Of a stretch of 45,513 bases of DNA, positions 17,873 to 25,647 are shown piece by piece. The notes under the pieces are model-generated. The model did not search any database. It was not told the origin of the DNA and saw only the letters and a list, made by a program, of their open reading frames with translations. The stretch is from an uncultured Bacteroidales bacterium (lineage in GTDB: Bacteria > Bacteroidota > Bacteroidia > Bacteroidales > UBA3824). The first letter of the stretch is position 1. The number at the start of each line of letters is the position of its first letter. A program made the position numbers and the translations under genes. The stretch spans positions 1 to 45,513 of the forward strand of contig CALFIU010000039.1 in assembly GCA_937877455.1 (NCBI GenBank). Reading direction: 5' to 3'.

Positions 17873-19510
17873 ATGAAAAAACATTATTTTTTGATTTTTT
17901 GTGCGATTGGTGCATTAACATCATGTACCCAACCAGCATCGCAAAGTGTTGCACCAACAACACTTTCAACCACAGGAAACCCTTATATGCCACTTTGGGA
18001 GCATATACCCGATGGTGAGCCATATATTTTTGATGATCCCGACAATCCGGGGCAGAAACGTGTGTATATTTATGGTTCTCACGATACGCGCATAACCGAT
18101 TATTGTGGGCGAGAGCTTGTTGTGTGGTCGGCATCGGTTGATACACTTACAAAATGGCGTTACGATGGCGAGATACTTCGTGTAGGAAAAAATGGAGAAG
18201 GAAAACCTTTTGGCGAGGATGATGTGCTTTTTGCGCCCGATGTAACACTAAAAACTGATGAAAACGGTGTTAAAACATATTACCTGTATCCCAATGATCA
18301 ATGTGGTGGTCGCAATGGTTTGATTGCCAAAAGTTCAAGACCCGATGGCCCATTTGAGGTTTGCAATTGGAACAAAGAAAACCCAGATAGTGCAAGTGGG
18401 ATTCTTCAATTTGATCCTGCTGTTTTTGTTGACGATGATGGCAAGGTTTATGGCTATTGGGGATTTGGCACTTCTCATGGTGCAGAACTCGACCCAACCA
18501 CCATGGCAACGGTTAAACAGGGAACTAAAGTGGTAGAAAAAATGATTGGTGGATTTAAAGATGACGATGAGAATGAATTTAGATTTTTTGAGGCATCGTC
18601 TATTCGCAAAATTAAAGATAAATATGTGTTTATTTATAGTCGTTTTACTAAGGAAGGCGAGTTTGGATTACCAACCACCAACTACACCTTGGCATACGCA
18701 TACGGCGACAATCCATTAGGTCCATTTACATACGGAGGAACTATAATCGATGGTCGTGGTAGAGAAAACGACATAGATGGAAATGTTTTTGCATCGGCAA
18801 ACGTAAGCGGAAATACTCACGGTAGCATTTGTGAAATTAATGGGCAATGGTATGTGTTTTATCATCGTCAAAATGGTCTTAATGAGTTTTCGCGACAAGC
18901 AATGGTTGCACCAATAACTGTTGAAGTTCAAGAAGGCAAAGGCGGAAAGGTAAGCATTTCGGAAGCCGAATACACTTCTGAGGGATTTTCTATCAATGGA
19001 CTTGACCCACTTGAAATTTATCCTGCGGGAATTGCTTGTTGGTACACAGGACCAAAGGTAGCAGAGCATAATTGGCCAAACAATAAGTTTTATGGTTCGT
19101 ATGTGGCTGCTGATTATGGTACGGATTCAAAATTTTCTGAACCTTATGCTGTTAAAAACAATATAAATCCAGTTGTTAACAATACTAATGGCTCTATTGT
19201 TGGTTATAAATATTTTAATTTTTCTGGTATTACGGGCAAAAAAGATATAAACCTTTTACTTGGTCTTACGCCACAAGGTATTGATGGAACAATTGATGTG
19301 TATATCGATAGACCATGGCAACAACATGGTAAACTTGTTGGTACATTGAATATAAAATGGGATATGCCACAATATTCTTCCGAAATTGCAGTAAAACTTG
19401 ATGCTGTAAGAGAATTAAAAGGTAAACATGCGTTGTATCTTGTATTTACCTCGCCAGAAAAAGATAAATCGATTTGTACATTAGAAACGATTAGATTTAC
19501 GGCTAAGTAA
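17873..19510 (+). CDS. GH43 family lipoprotein, probable alpha-L-arabinofuranosidase or beta-xylosidase
   Basis: A 545-residue lipoprotein (signal peptide ending TSC at about residue 19) without the acidic run seen in its surface-exposed neighbours, so probably periplasmic. The GH43 five-blade propeller occupies about 30-350. Its likely base is Asp47 (IPDGEPYIF), the pKa-modulating residue Asp123 (FAPDV) and the acid Glu240 (RFFEASSI). YIYGSHDT and GNTHGSICEINGQWYVFYHR are typical blade motifs. The C-terminal 170 residues form a beta-sandwich resembling a CBM6-type module (KDINLLLG...DGTIDVYIDRP). GH43 enzymes in xyloglucan or arabinoxylan loci remove arabinofuranose side groups. It lies 12 bases after the small HTH gene and is followed by a clear terminator. 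Confidence 0.88.
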   Translation: MKKHYFLIFCAIGALTSCTQPASQSVAPTTLSTTGNPYMPLWEHIPDGEPYIFDDPDNPGQKRVYIYGSHDTRITDYCGRELVVWSASVDTLTKWRYDGEILRVGKNGEGKPFGEDDVLFAPDVTLKTDENGVKTYYLYPNDQCGGRNGLIAKSSRPDGPFEVCNWNKENPDSASGILQFDPAVFVDDDGKVYGYWGFGTSHGAELDPTTMATVKQGTKVVEKMIGGFKDDDENEFRFFEASSIRKIKDKYVFIYSRFTKEGEFGLPTTNYTLAYAYGDNPLGPFTYGGTIIDGRGRENDIDGNVFASANVSGNTHGSICEINGQWYVFYHRQNGLNEFSRQAMVAPITVEVQEGKGGKVSISEAEYTSEGFSINGLDPLEIYPAGIACWYTGPKVAEHNWPNNKFYGSYVAADYGTDSKFSEPYAVKNNINPVVNNTNGSIVGYKYFNFSGITGKKDINLLLGLTPQGIDGTIDVYIDRPWQQHGKLVGTLNIKWDMPQYSSEIAVKLDAVRELKGKHALYLVFTSPEKDKSICTLETIRFTAK

Positions 19511-19562
19511 TTATGGTTTACAATTATTGTAAAACATGATATTTCTTAATTTAAATTGTTAT

Positions 19563-19606
19563 AAAACCCAAACACTAAAATAAGAATATTTTGAGGTTTG
19601 GGTTTT
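19563..19606 (+). terminator. Terminator of the GH43 gene
   Basis: An 11-bp perfect stem (AAAACCCAAAC, 19563-19573, with GTTTGGGTTTT, 19596-19606) is followed by two more T residues and AT-rich sequence. It lies 52 bases after the stop codon. Confidence 0.85.
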
Positions 19607-19629
19607 TTATTATTGAGTTACAACTTTTA

Positions 19630-19761
19630 TTAAAGGGGAGTTCTAAAAATTAGATTTTCTGCGTTGTATTTCAATTTCAAAATGTTCATTTACAATTAGT
19701 AACCTGCGCTTTTTCGATTTCATACGCCTTGAAAAATCTAATTTTTAGAACTCCCCTTTAA
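19630..19761 (-). repeat. Dispersed intergenic repeat, copy A (inverted relative to B and C)
   Basis: A 132-bp element bounded by a perfect terminal inverted repeat of about 28 bases (TTAAAGGGGAGTTCTAAAAA at 19630-19649, and its complement ending at 19761). Read on the minus strand, its interior shares AAGGCGTATGAAATC, TTACTAATTGTAAAT and ATTTTGA blocks with copies B and C at nearly identical spacing (110 bases between the TTC and GAA termini). It lies between the convergent GH43 and xseB genes, 23 bases past the GH43 terminator, and has no coding capacity. The rest of the 318-bp gap (19511-19828) holds only the GH43 terminator and AT-rich filler. Confidence 0.85.
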
Positions 19762-19828
19762 GATTGTTTGCAAAAAAATAATCTACCTTTTTAGATAGTT
19801 TTTTGTTTTTATTATCAAGTATATTAAT

Positions 19829-20053
19829 CTATGAGTTTTCGAGTTCTTTAATAAGAAGTTGTATATCGTCTTGAGCGTCAGCAAGTTTTTTTTTGCAGGC
19901 TTTTATTAAAGGAAGGCAACGTTTTGCATATTCCGACATTTTGTCAACCGAAATATTATCATCGTCCATTGCTTGACTTATTTTTTGTAATTCGGCAAAA
20001 CTTAAATCAAAACTTTCGTATATTTTTTGGTCTTCTGGGTTTTCTGTTTTCAT
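19829..20053 (-). CDS. xseB: Exodeoxyribonuclease VII small subunit
   Basis: A 74-residue acidic, all-helical protein with the XseB layout: FDLSFAELQKISQAMDDDNISVDKM is the first helix and SEYAKRCLPLIKACKKKLADAQDDIQLL the second. Several small subunits assemble with one XseA catalytic subunit to form the single-strand-specific exonuclease VII. The large subunit gene, usually next to it, is not in the window. Upstream lies the terminator of the TPR/WG gene (20075-20105), so xseB probably has its own promoter or depends on read-through. Identification rests on size and helix pattern. Confidence 0.8.
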   Translation of the reverse strand: MKTENPEDQKIYESFDLSFAELQKISQAMDDDNISVDKMSEYAKRCLPLIKACKKKLADAQDDIQLLIKELENS

Positions 20054-20074
20054 TTGGTTTTTAAGATTTAAAAA

Positions 20075-20105
20075 AAGCGGTTGAAAGTAATATATTCAAC
20101 CGCTT
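20075..20105 (-). terminator. Terminator after the TPR/WG-repeat gene
   Basis: A perfect 10-bp stem (AAGCGGTTGA, 20075-20084, with 20096-20105) and an 11-base loop. On the minus strand it is followed by a T run (complement of A70-A76). It lies 18 bases past the stop of the 20123-22267 gene and directly before xseB. Confidence 0.8.
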
Positions 20106-20122
20106 AATAGTTAAGTTTTATT

Positions 20123-22267
20123 TTATTCTTCAATTGGATTGCCTTGACGGTCGATAAAGAAGTAAACAGTATCGTTGTCTGCCACTTTGAGACACACTTT
20201 AGCTCGTCCGTTGCGGAATGTTTCGCCTGTTTGACCCATTTTGCAGTAGTTGAAATCGTAATAAGGCGGAATTACTACTCGCATGTTAGTGTCAACATAT
20301 CCAAATTTACCTTTCGTTGTGTCGTTTTGGTCGTAGGTATATTTAAATAGTGTTAATCCTTCAGTTGGTCGGCGCATTCTTAAGAAATATTGTGCGCTGT
20401 CTGTGGAAATGTCGTGTTGTACTTGGTCAATGTATTGTCTGCGACAATTTTCAGCAATTCTCAAAGCATTTTGTGCGGCAGTGTCAGTGTTTTGATAGCG
20501 TATAGCACGGCTAAAACATTCTGCTGCCGAGTCGATGTAGTGAGGAGTTTCGGGTGTGATGTTTTGTAGATAGTAGTTTCCTTTCTCCATATTTATTTGG
20601 TATGGTGTAGCCGATTGTGCTGTATATATATCATCTACTTGTGCAGCTTGTTTTATTTTGTGAACCAAAAAGAAAAGTGCTACTATTGCAAGCAAAATGA
20701 GTAGTATTGTTATAATTCCACTTATTGCTTTACGTTTAAAATTGCCAGCATAACGTTTTATTTCGGTATTTTCTGGATCCATTTTTTTAGCTTTCCAATA
20801 GTAGAATGGTGCTACAAACATGTTTAACCATTGCCATGGTTTGTTGAAATAATGTGTTCCATTGTGGAGATATAGTGCAAAATCTCTACGTTCTTTTATT
20901 TGGGTGTTTGTGGAATCAAAGTCCAATGCCTTTGAAAATTGGTCGGCAGCACGTTTAAATTCTCCCGAATCTAAAAGAGCCTCTCCGTATGCTTCGTGAT
21001 ATTTGATTAGGGCTTCGGTATTTTGATCTACACGTTTTGATGCACTTTGAAATAATTCTGATGCGTTGATGAAATTACGTTGGGCAAACATAAGGTCGCC
21101 TTTTATCATTTCGTATTTATATTGAACGTAGTTATCTGCTGCTGTAAGGCCGTTTTTAAGTTCCGATTGATTTTCTTCAGGGCATGTTCCTTTTTTGTTG
21201 AGATATTCGTATAAATATAATGCCCTTGAATAAAACTCATTGGTAAGTGCGTTTTTTGCTTTGTATAGTATATCCGAAGGAGTCATTTCTTCAGGATTAG
21301 CTACTTCGTAGTCTTTTATGTAGTTGTCTATTTTTGATTTTTCGCGACGTTTGTCAAATACCTTTTGTTGTGCTGGAGTAAGATCGTTGTCTCTTATTAC
21401 TTCGAGTTCTTCAAATTTTTCGCGGTATGAGATAGAAAGCACTAAATCTTCGGCAAGTGGTTCATAAACTTGTTCCGCTTGTTCTGATTGTTCGCTTTGT
21501 GTAGCCGTCATTGCTGCGTATTTTTTTTCTGTTGCAATTTTGGCTCTTTCTGCTATCTTTTCTGCCAGTTCGCGATCTACTATTTCTCCCGGATTTTCAG
21601 ATGTTTCTGTAACGGTTTGGGTTGTTTCTACTATTTGACCATCGGAGTCGGTTGTTGTGGTGGTAGTTGTAGTAGTTGTTGTGGTTGTTACAACGGTTTG
21701 GGTTTGTTCTATTGTTGAACCACCATTTGAAGGGTCGCTAATTTCTGCTGCGGCTTCATCTGCCGAAAAGTCAAGTAAATCTTCTGTTTGCTCGTTAGCA
21801 TCGTTTGGAAAATAGTCGTTGAGTATGTTAAATTTATTTAACAAGGCAATGATTTCTTGTCCATTAAAAATTGTCGCAGTAATGTTGTTTTCTTCTTTTA
21901 TTCTTGACGACCAATTTTCCCACCAAGAATTTTCTTCTGCTGATGGCTGTTTTGCCAAAAATAGCACCCACTCTGTTGCACCGTTAGCTTGCATAAATGC
22001 CAAATTCTCGTTAAACGATTTGCGTATTTGACCTTTACGCGAGTTTGACACGTGGTCGGTGAAGAATTTAGGCAGGTATAGTATTATTTTTTTATTTTCA
22101 GCCTCCGAAATTTTTTTTGTGTCGTTTTCGGTTATGTCAATTGAGTTTTTTATTACATAGTCGGGGTATTGCAGTTGCATTATTTTTTCGGCTATTGTGT
22201 AAAAAGCCAATCGTGCAGCCTGCTCGTTTTCATAAAGTTTTTTAAATTCTTCCCACGTATATTGCAT
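20123..22267 (-). CDS. Membrane protein with TPR repeats and C-terminal WG-like repeat; unknown function
   Basis: The 714 residues fall into five parts. (1) A globular N-terminal domain (1-165, with WVLFLAKQP and ITATIFNGQEIIALLN) of unknown family, vaguely like degenerate restriction-endonuclease folds. (2) A linker (165-240) containing a 13-residue threonine run. (3) TPR-like helical repeats (about 320-500; ALLDSGEFKRAADQFSKALD is a clear unit). (4) One transmembrane helix (about 511-535, ISGIITILLILLAIVALFFL). (5) A short helical stretch ending in a WG-repeat-like segment (KFGYVDTNMRVVIPPYYDF). There is no signal peptide, so the first three parts face the cytoplasm and the WG part the periplasm. 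It has its own promoter (22339-22370), and the anti-sigma-like and sigma genes lie upstream on the same strand. It may sense or transmit an envelope signal. Confidence 0.7.
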   Translation of the reverse strand: MQYTWEEFKKLYENEQAARLAFYTIAEKIMQLQYPDYVIKNSIDITENDTKKISEAENKKIILYLPKFFTDHVSNSRKGQIRKSFNENLAFMQANGATEWVLFLAKQPSAEENSWWENWSSRIKEENNITATIFNGQEIIALLNKFNILNDYFPNDANEQTEDLLDFSADEAAAEISDPSNGGSTIEQTQTVVTTTTTTTTTTTTTDSDGQIVETTQTVTETSENPGEIVDRELAEKIAERAKIATEKKYAAMTATQSEQSEQAEQVYEPLAEDLVLSISYREKFEELEVIRDNDLTPAQQKVFDKRREKSKIDNYIKDYEVANPEEMTPSDILYKAKNALTNEFYSRALYLYEYLNKKGTCPEENQSELKNGLTAADNYVQYKYEMIKGDLMFAQRNFINASELFQSASKRVDQNTEALIKYHEAYGEALLDSGEFKRAADQFSKALDFDSTNTQIKERRDFALYLHNGTHYFNKPWQWLNMFVAPFYYWKAKKMDPENTEIKRYAGNFKRKAISGIITILLILLAIVALFFLVHKIKQAAQVDDIYTAQSATPYQINMEKGNYYLQNITPETPHYIDSAAECFSRAIRYQNTDTAAQNALRIAENCRRQYIDQVQHDISTDSAQYFLRMRRPTEGLTLFKYTYDQNDTTKGKFGYVDTNMRVVIPPYYDFNYCKMGQTGETFRNGRAKVCLKVADNDTVYFFIDRQGNPIEE

Positions 22268-22310
22268 AATATTATAAGTATGAATGAGTTTTTGTCTTTA
22301 AATATTGACA

Positions 22311-22370
22311 TTATGAGTTTTTACCTCTCATAATAAGGCAAATTTATCAACAAAAATTTTTTTATGCAAA
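22311..22370 (-). promoter_or_regulatory. Promoter of the TPR/WG gene with a dyad at the start site
   Basis: Reading the minus strand: TTTG (22370-22367), 20 bases, then TAAATTTG (22346-22339), a good match to the Bacteroidetes TTTG / 19-21 / TAnnTTTG consensus. Transcription would start around 22332, right on a 7-bp inverted repeat (TTATGAG at 22311-22317 with CTCATAA at 22327-22333). That dyad is either an operator or a 5'-end hairpin. The TPR/WG gene is thus separately expressed from the sigma/anti-sigma pair. Confidence 0.55.
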
Positions 22371-22456
22371 TTTTTTTGTGGTAAAATTTGTTCGTAAAAT
22401 AAAACCTCAAAATATTTTGATTTTATAATTGTGCAGTAGAGTTGTGGTGTAATTCT

Positions 22457-23035
22457 CTATCGTTCTATATTGCCTTTTTCTATTACAATGTTGTCGTTGT
22501 TGAATATTGCGTATGTTTGTTTGTCGGCTATAGGTAATGTATTTAACGTTAGTGGAAATTGTGGTTTTTGTAGGCAGAAAATTACATTTCCTAAACTGTC
22601 GTAGATTTCTATTTTTGCCGCTTGTTTTATATTTTTAGGTGTAATGGTTAATGTGTTTACATTTCCCGCAGTTCCCATTATACCATTTGCACGTGGCGTG
22701 TTTGTTGCAATGTTGTCGGTTGGGTTTTGTACAATTGTGGTGTTTTCGGCTGTTAATGAGATGTTGTTTGTATTTTGAAAAAATTTTAGACACAGCACCA
22801 CTGCTAAAAGTGCTGCAACTGCCGAAATTGAAAATATCAATGTTTTATTTGGCCGTGCGATGTTTTTTTCACGCGAGTATTCGGCTGCTATTTCCGCAAT
22901 TTCTAAAGACATGGCAGCGAATTGATCATCTTGTTCAAGAAGATTGCTGTCTTGTGCGGAAAGGGTGGTTGCTTCGCCGTTGTTTATGGCTTCGGCGCAA
23001 TGTGCAAGTTCGTTGATATTTTCTAATGTGTCCAT
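22457..23035 (-). CDS. Single-pass membrane protein, putative anti-sigma factor
   Basis: A 192-residue protein: an acidic cytoplasmic helix-rich N-terminus (1-60, with DTLENINELAHCAEAINNGE and EIAEIAAEYSRE), one transmembrane helix (about 65-85, TLIFSISAVAALLAVVLCL), and a periplasmic beta-rich C-terminus. That C-terminus contains KIEIYDSLGNVIFCLQ. The gene starts only 3 bases after the stop codon of a sigma-factor-like gene. Size, topology and coupling are those of an anti-sigma factor that holds its sigma factor at the membrane, but no ZAS zinc motif is visible (only one His/Cys cluster, HC), so the assignment rests on context. Confidence 0.55.
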   Translation of the reverse strand: MDTLENINELAHCAEAINNGEATTLSAQDSNLLEQDDQFAAMSLEIAEIAAEYSREKNIARPNKTLIFSISAVAALLAVVLCLKFFQNTNNISLTAENTTIVQNPTDNIATNTPRANGIMGTAGNVNTLTITPKNIKQAAKIEIYDSLGNVIFCLQKPQFPLTLNTLPIADKQTYAIFNNDNIVIEKGNIER

Positions 23036-23038
23036 TTT

Positions 23039-23776
23039 TTACATGTTTTTATTTTTTGTGTAAATAAGTTCAAACAACACTTGCAAAGATTCTTCTGTAT
23101 AGTTGGCCTTACGGTTTCCGTTTATACGCGCTATTATCGATTCAAGTGTTTTGTTTAGAAACATTCTAGCTGCATCAGGTTTGTTTTGTTTGTTTTCGGC
23201 GATGTTTGAAATTTCGCATAACCTTGCAAAAATTTCTTTGTCGAGTTCGTCTCCTGATATATTGGCGATACTAATCATTTTTTCGTCGAAATTTTCTTTT
23301 GCATAATCCTTTATGTCTTGCCATGTGGGCTTTATTCTAAAAAACATTTTGCAATATAGCATTGCCTTTGGTGTTTTGTTTCCAAATGTGGACATTACTT
23401 TTTGCAAATATCGTTTTTCGTTTTCTATTATAAGTTTTTCCTCAGGGTTAAGTTCTCTTTGAACTCCACCTTTCAATATAGTTTTTTGATACTGCGCTTG
23501 GTGTTTTTCTTTTGCTCCTTGGCTACGAAGTATTTCAAGTAGCATTTTATAAACCACTGCAGAGATGTAAGTCTCTGGTTTTGCACGTGAATCGTAAAGA
23601 GATTCTATGCGGTCTTGTTTTGCGTAGTATTTTTCCAAAACAGTCTGCCGAGTGTCTTCGTATTGCGAGGCTTCAAGGTAGCCGTTTTTTATATATTTTT
23701 TTACCACAATGCTTACTATTGATGTCAGCATTTGGGTAGAAAACTTACCTTTTTTTTGTTTTGTTGCAATATCCAT
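23039..23776 (-). CDS. Divergent RNA polymerase sigma factor-like protein
   Basis: A 245-residue protein with no membrane segment. The N-terminal 100 residues follow the sigma region-2 pattern of ECF-like factors: a helix ending YLEASQYEDTRQTVLEKYY, then SRAKPETYISAVVYKMLLEILR in the place of the region 2.3/2.4 helix. The second half (helical, with TWQDIKDYAKENFDEKMISIA in the place of region 4) is much less familiar, so this would be a remote member. I start at the ATG at 23776; a TTG one codon earlier is also in frame. A TATCTTTG -7 box lies at 23810-23817 on the minus strand. Coupled to the membrane protein downstream, it probably forms a sigma/anti-sigma switch; its target genes are unknown. 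Confidence 0.55.
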   Translation of the reverse strand: MDIATKQKKGKFSTQMLTSIVSIVVKKYIKNGYLEASQYEDTRQTVLEKYYAKQDRIESLYDSRAKPETYISAVVYKMLLEILRSQGAKEKHQAQYQKTILKGGVQRELNPEEKLIIENEKRYLQKVMSTFGNKTPKAMLYCKMFFRIKPTWQDIKDYAKENFDEKMISIANISGDELDKEIFARLCEISNIAENKQNKPDAARMFLNKTLESIIARINGNRKANYTEESLQVLFELIYTKNKNM

Positions 23777-24033
23777 CAAAATAAAAAGTGTTTTTGTGAA
23801 AACTCTTTACAAAGATAGAATATTTTTTGCTTTTATAGTTGTTATTTTATTTTTATTCTGAATTTTTTTCTTGTTAGATAATTAACTTTTGTTGCTATAT
23901 TTTCTTCTAAGATGTTGTATATTAATATTTAAAATATTAAAAATAAATTTTTGAAAGCTTATAAAAAAAGTTTGTGGCTTTTTTTTATAAAAAAAATAAA
24001 AAATCATATTTTAGAGCCGCCGAAAAATTTAAA

Positions 24034-25644
24034 ATGGAAAGTTTTAAAAACCTATATAAAAAACATAAGTTGTGGCAACTTATGATTATTTTGGTGTTGC
24101 ATATTGTGGCAATGTCGGTTATTGTTGTTATGTTGTACAACGATATTCTCACACGTGCCGACAGAGGATTACGACATTCTGTTATGATAGTTTGCTCTGT
24201 TGTTACGTTGCTTAATATTACAGCAGTGGTTTTGATTTATGTTGGTAACATAAGGTTTGCAAAGAAAAATATTTTTAGAATTGCTGAACTTGAAGATATT
24301 AATGAACAGCAGAACAAAAAGTTGAAAGATTATATAGAACAATTGCGACAAGAGATAAATCAAAACGAACTCCTTGGACACGAAATTATTGATAAAAACG
24401 AACTTATAACTACATACGAATCTATACTTATTAATAGCAATTCAAAAATAGTTTCGCTTGGCAAAAAACTTGGAGAAAGTTTCGATATTATAGAAGCTGC
24501 ACGTGAGCATGCCGAAGTGTACGACAAATTAAAAGCGGCATTTTTGGCCAACGTTAGTCATGAGTTGCGTACTCCAATAAATGGTATAAATGGTTTTGCT
24601 GATTTGCTATGTAAAAACATACCGCAGGATAAGCGCAAAGAATATACGGTGAAGATGATTTCGAGTACTAATAATTTTGTTGCATTGGTTAACGAAGTTG
24701 TCAACTATTCGCATATACAATCTGGAAACATGGTTTTTAATGCAATAACGTTCAACATCAATAGGTTGATTCGGTTGGTTAAGTCGCAGACATTAAAACA
24801 AATGGCAGAACTTAAAAAAGAAGTTATGCTCAATTTTCCACCCAACCTTGATGAGGAATTTTATGTATGTTTGTCAGAAAAGGGTGTGTCGCTTATCTTA
24901 GAAAATCTTATGAGCAATGCCATAAAATTTACTCACAAAGGTTCAATAACATTGACGTGTATGGTAATAGGAAATAAACTTGAAATTTCGGTTTCCGACA
25001 CAGGCATCGGCATACCTATTGATAAACAGCAAATTATATTTCAAAGTTTTGTCCAAAACGAAACCATACTTTCGCGACGTTATGGAGGTCTTGGATTGGG
25101 ATTAAGCATCTGTAAAGCTGTTGTAGGAATGATGGGAGGAGCAATTACGCTTGATTCTCAGCCTGGTCAAGGTTCAAAGTTTTCTGTTTCTTTGCCAATA
25201 ATGCAAAACAACGCGTCTGATATTTCTCTGTACGAAAGAATAAATAAGCATCTAAAAATAAGTATGACAGAGAAAAAAGTTTTGTTAATAGAAAGCAATC
25301 AGGTCGACCGCGAGTCTTTAACAGAATTTTTTAACGATTGGCAAATACCAGTGTTAACTTGCGACATTGGCGACGATGAATACAGCATAGCACAAAGACA
25401 TTGTCAAGAAATTGGTTTGGTAGTAATGGAAATAAATTCACCAGAAGAAGTATCTGTACAGTTGGCGCAGAAAATACTTAACGTGTGTCCATTTTCAGGT
25501 TTTATTTTTACGATGTCGCAAAACATATCAAAATCTGCTATGGAAAAAATTGGTGCTATTAGTGCTGAAATATTGCAAAAACCGTTTAATTCCAACGATT
25601 TAGCCAACGTAATAAATCGTTATTTAATAACCCAAAACACTTAG
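24034..25644 (+). CDS. Hybrid membrane histidine kinase with degenerate receiver domain
   Basis: From the ATG at 24034 (an in-frame GTG at 23974 lies in low-complexity sequence) the protein has 536 residues. Two transmembrane helices (about 13-37 and 48-72) leave almost no periplasmic domain. A coiled coil (75-165) leads to the HisKA domain with VSHELRTPINGINGF (His176). The HATPase domain follows (LENLMSNAIKFTHKG, SDTGIGIP, YGGLGLGLSI). From about 412 a receiver-like domain begins: VLLIESNQVDR stands where VDD is usual, and the phosphoacceptor Asp is replaced by Glu466 (VVMEINSP), while the conserved Lys (LQKPFN) is kept. The kinase core looks intact but the receiver cannot be phosphorylated normally. 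The next kinase gene starts 3 bases after its stop. Confidence 0.88.
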   Translation: MESFKNLYKKHKLWQLMIILVLHIVAMSVIVVMLYNDILTRADRGLRHSVMIVCSVVTLLNITAVVLIYVGNIRFAKKNIFRIAELEDINEQQNKKLKDYIEQLRQEINQNELLGHEIIDKNELITTYESILINSNSKIVSLGKKLGESFDIIEAAREHAEVYDKLKAAFLANVSHELRTPINGINGFADLLCKNIPQDKRKEYTVKMISSTNNFVALVNEVVNYSHIQSGNMVFNAITFNINRLIRLVKSQTLKQMAELKKEVMLNFPPNLDEEFYVCLSEKGVSLILENLMSNAIKFTHKGSITLTCMVIGNKLEISVSDTGIGIPIDKQQIIFQSFVQNETILSRRYGGLGLGLSICKAVVGMMGGAITLDSQPGQGSKFSVSLPIMQNNASDISLYERINKHLKISMTEKKVLLIESNQVDRESLTEFFNDWQIPVLTCDIGDDEYSIAQRHCQEIGLVVMEINSPEEVSVQLAQKILNVCPFSGFIFTMSQNISKSAMEKIGAISAEILQKPFNSNDLANVINRYLITQNT

Positions 25645-25647
25645 ATT

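Noticed and set aside
21640..21700. Simple-sequence DNA repeat in the TPR/WG gene as a phase-variation tract
   Set aside because: The threonine run is encoded by mixed ACA/ACT/ACC codons, so it is not a pure repeat tract prone to slippage.
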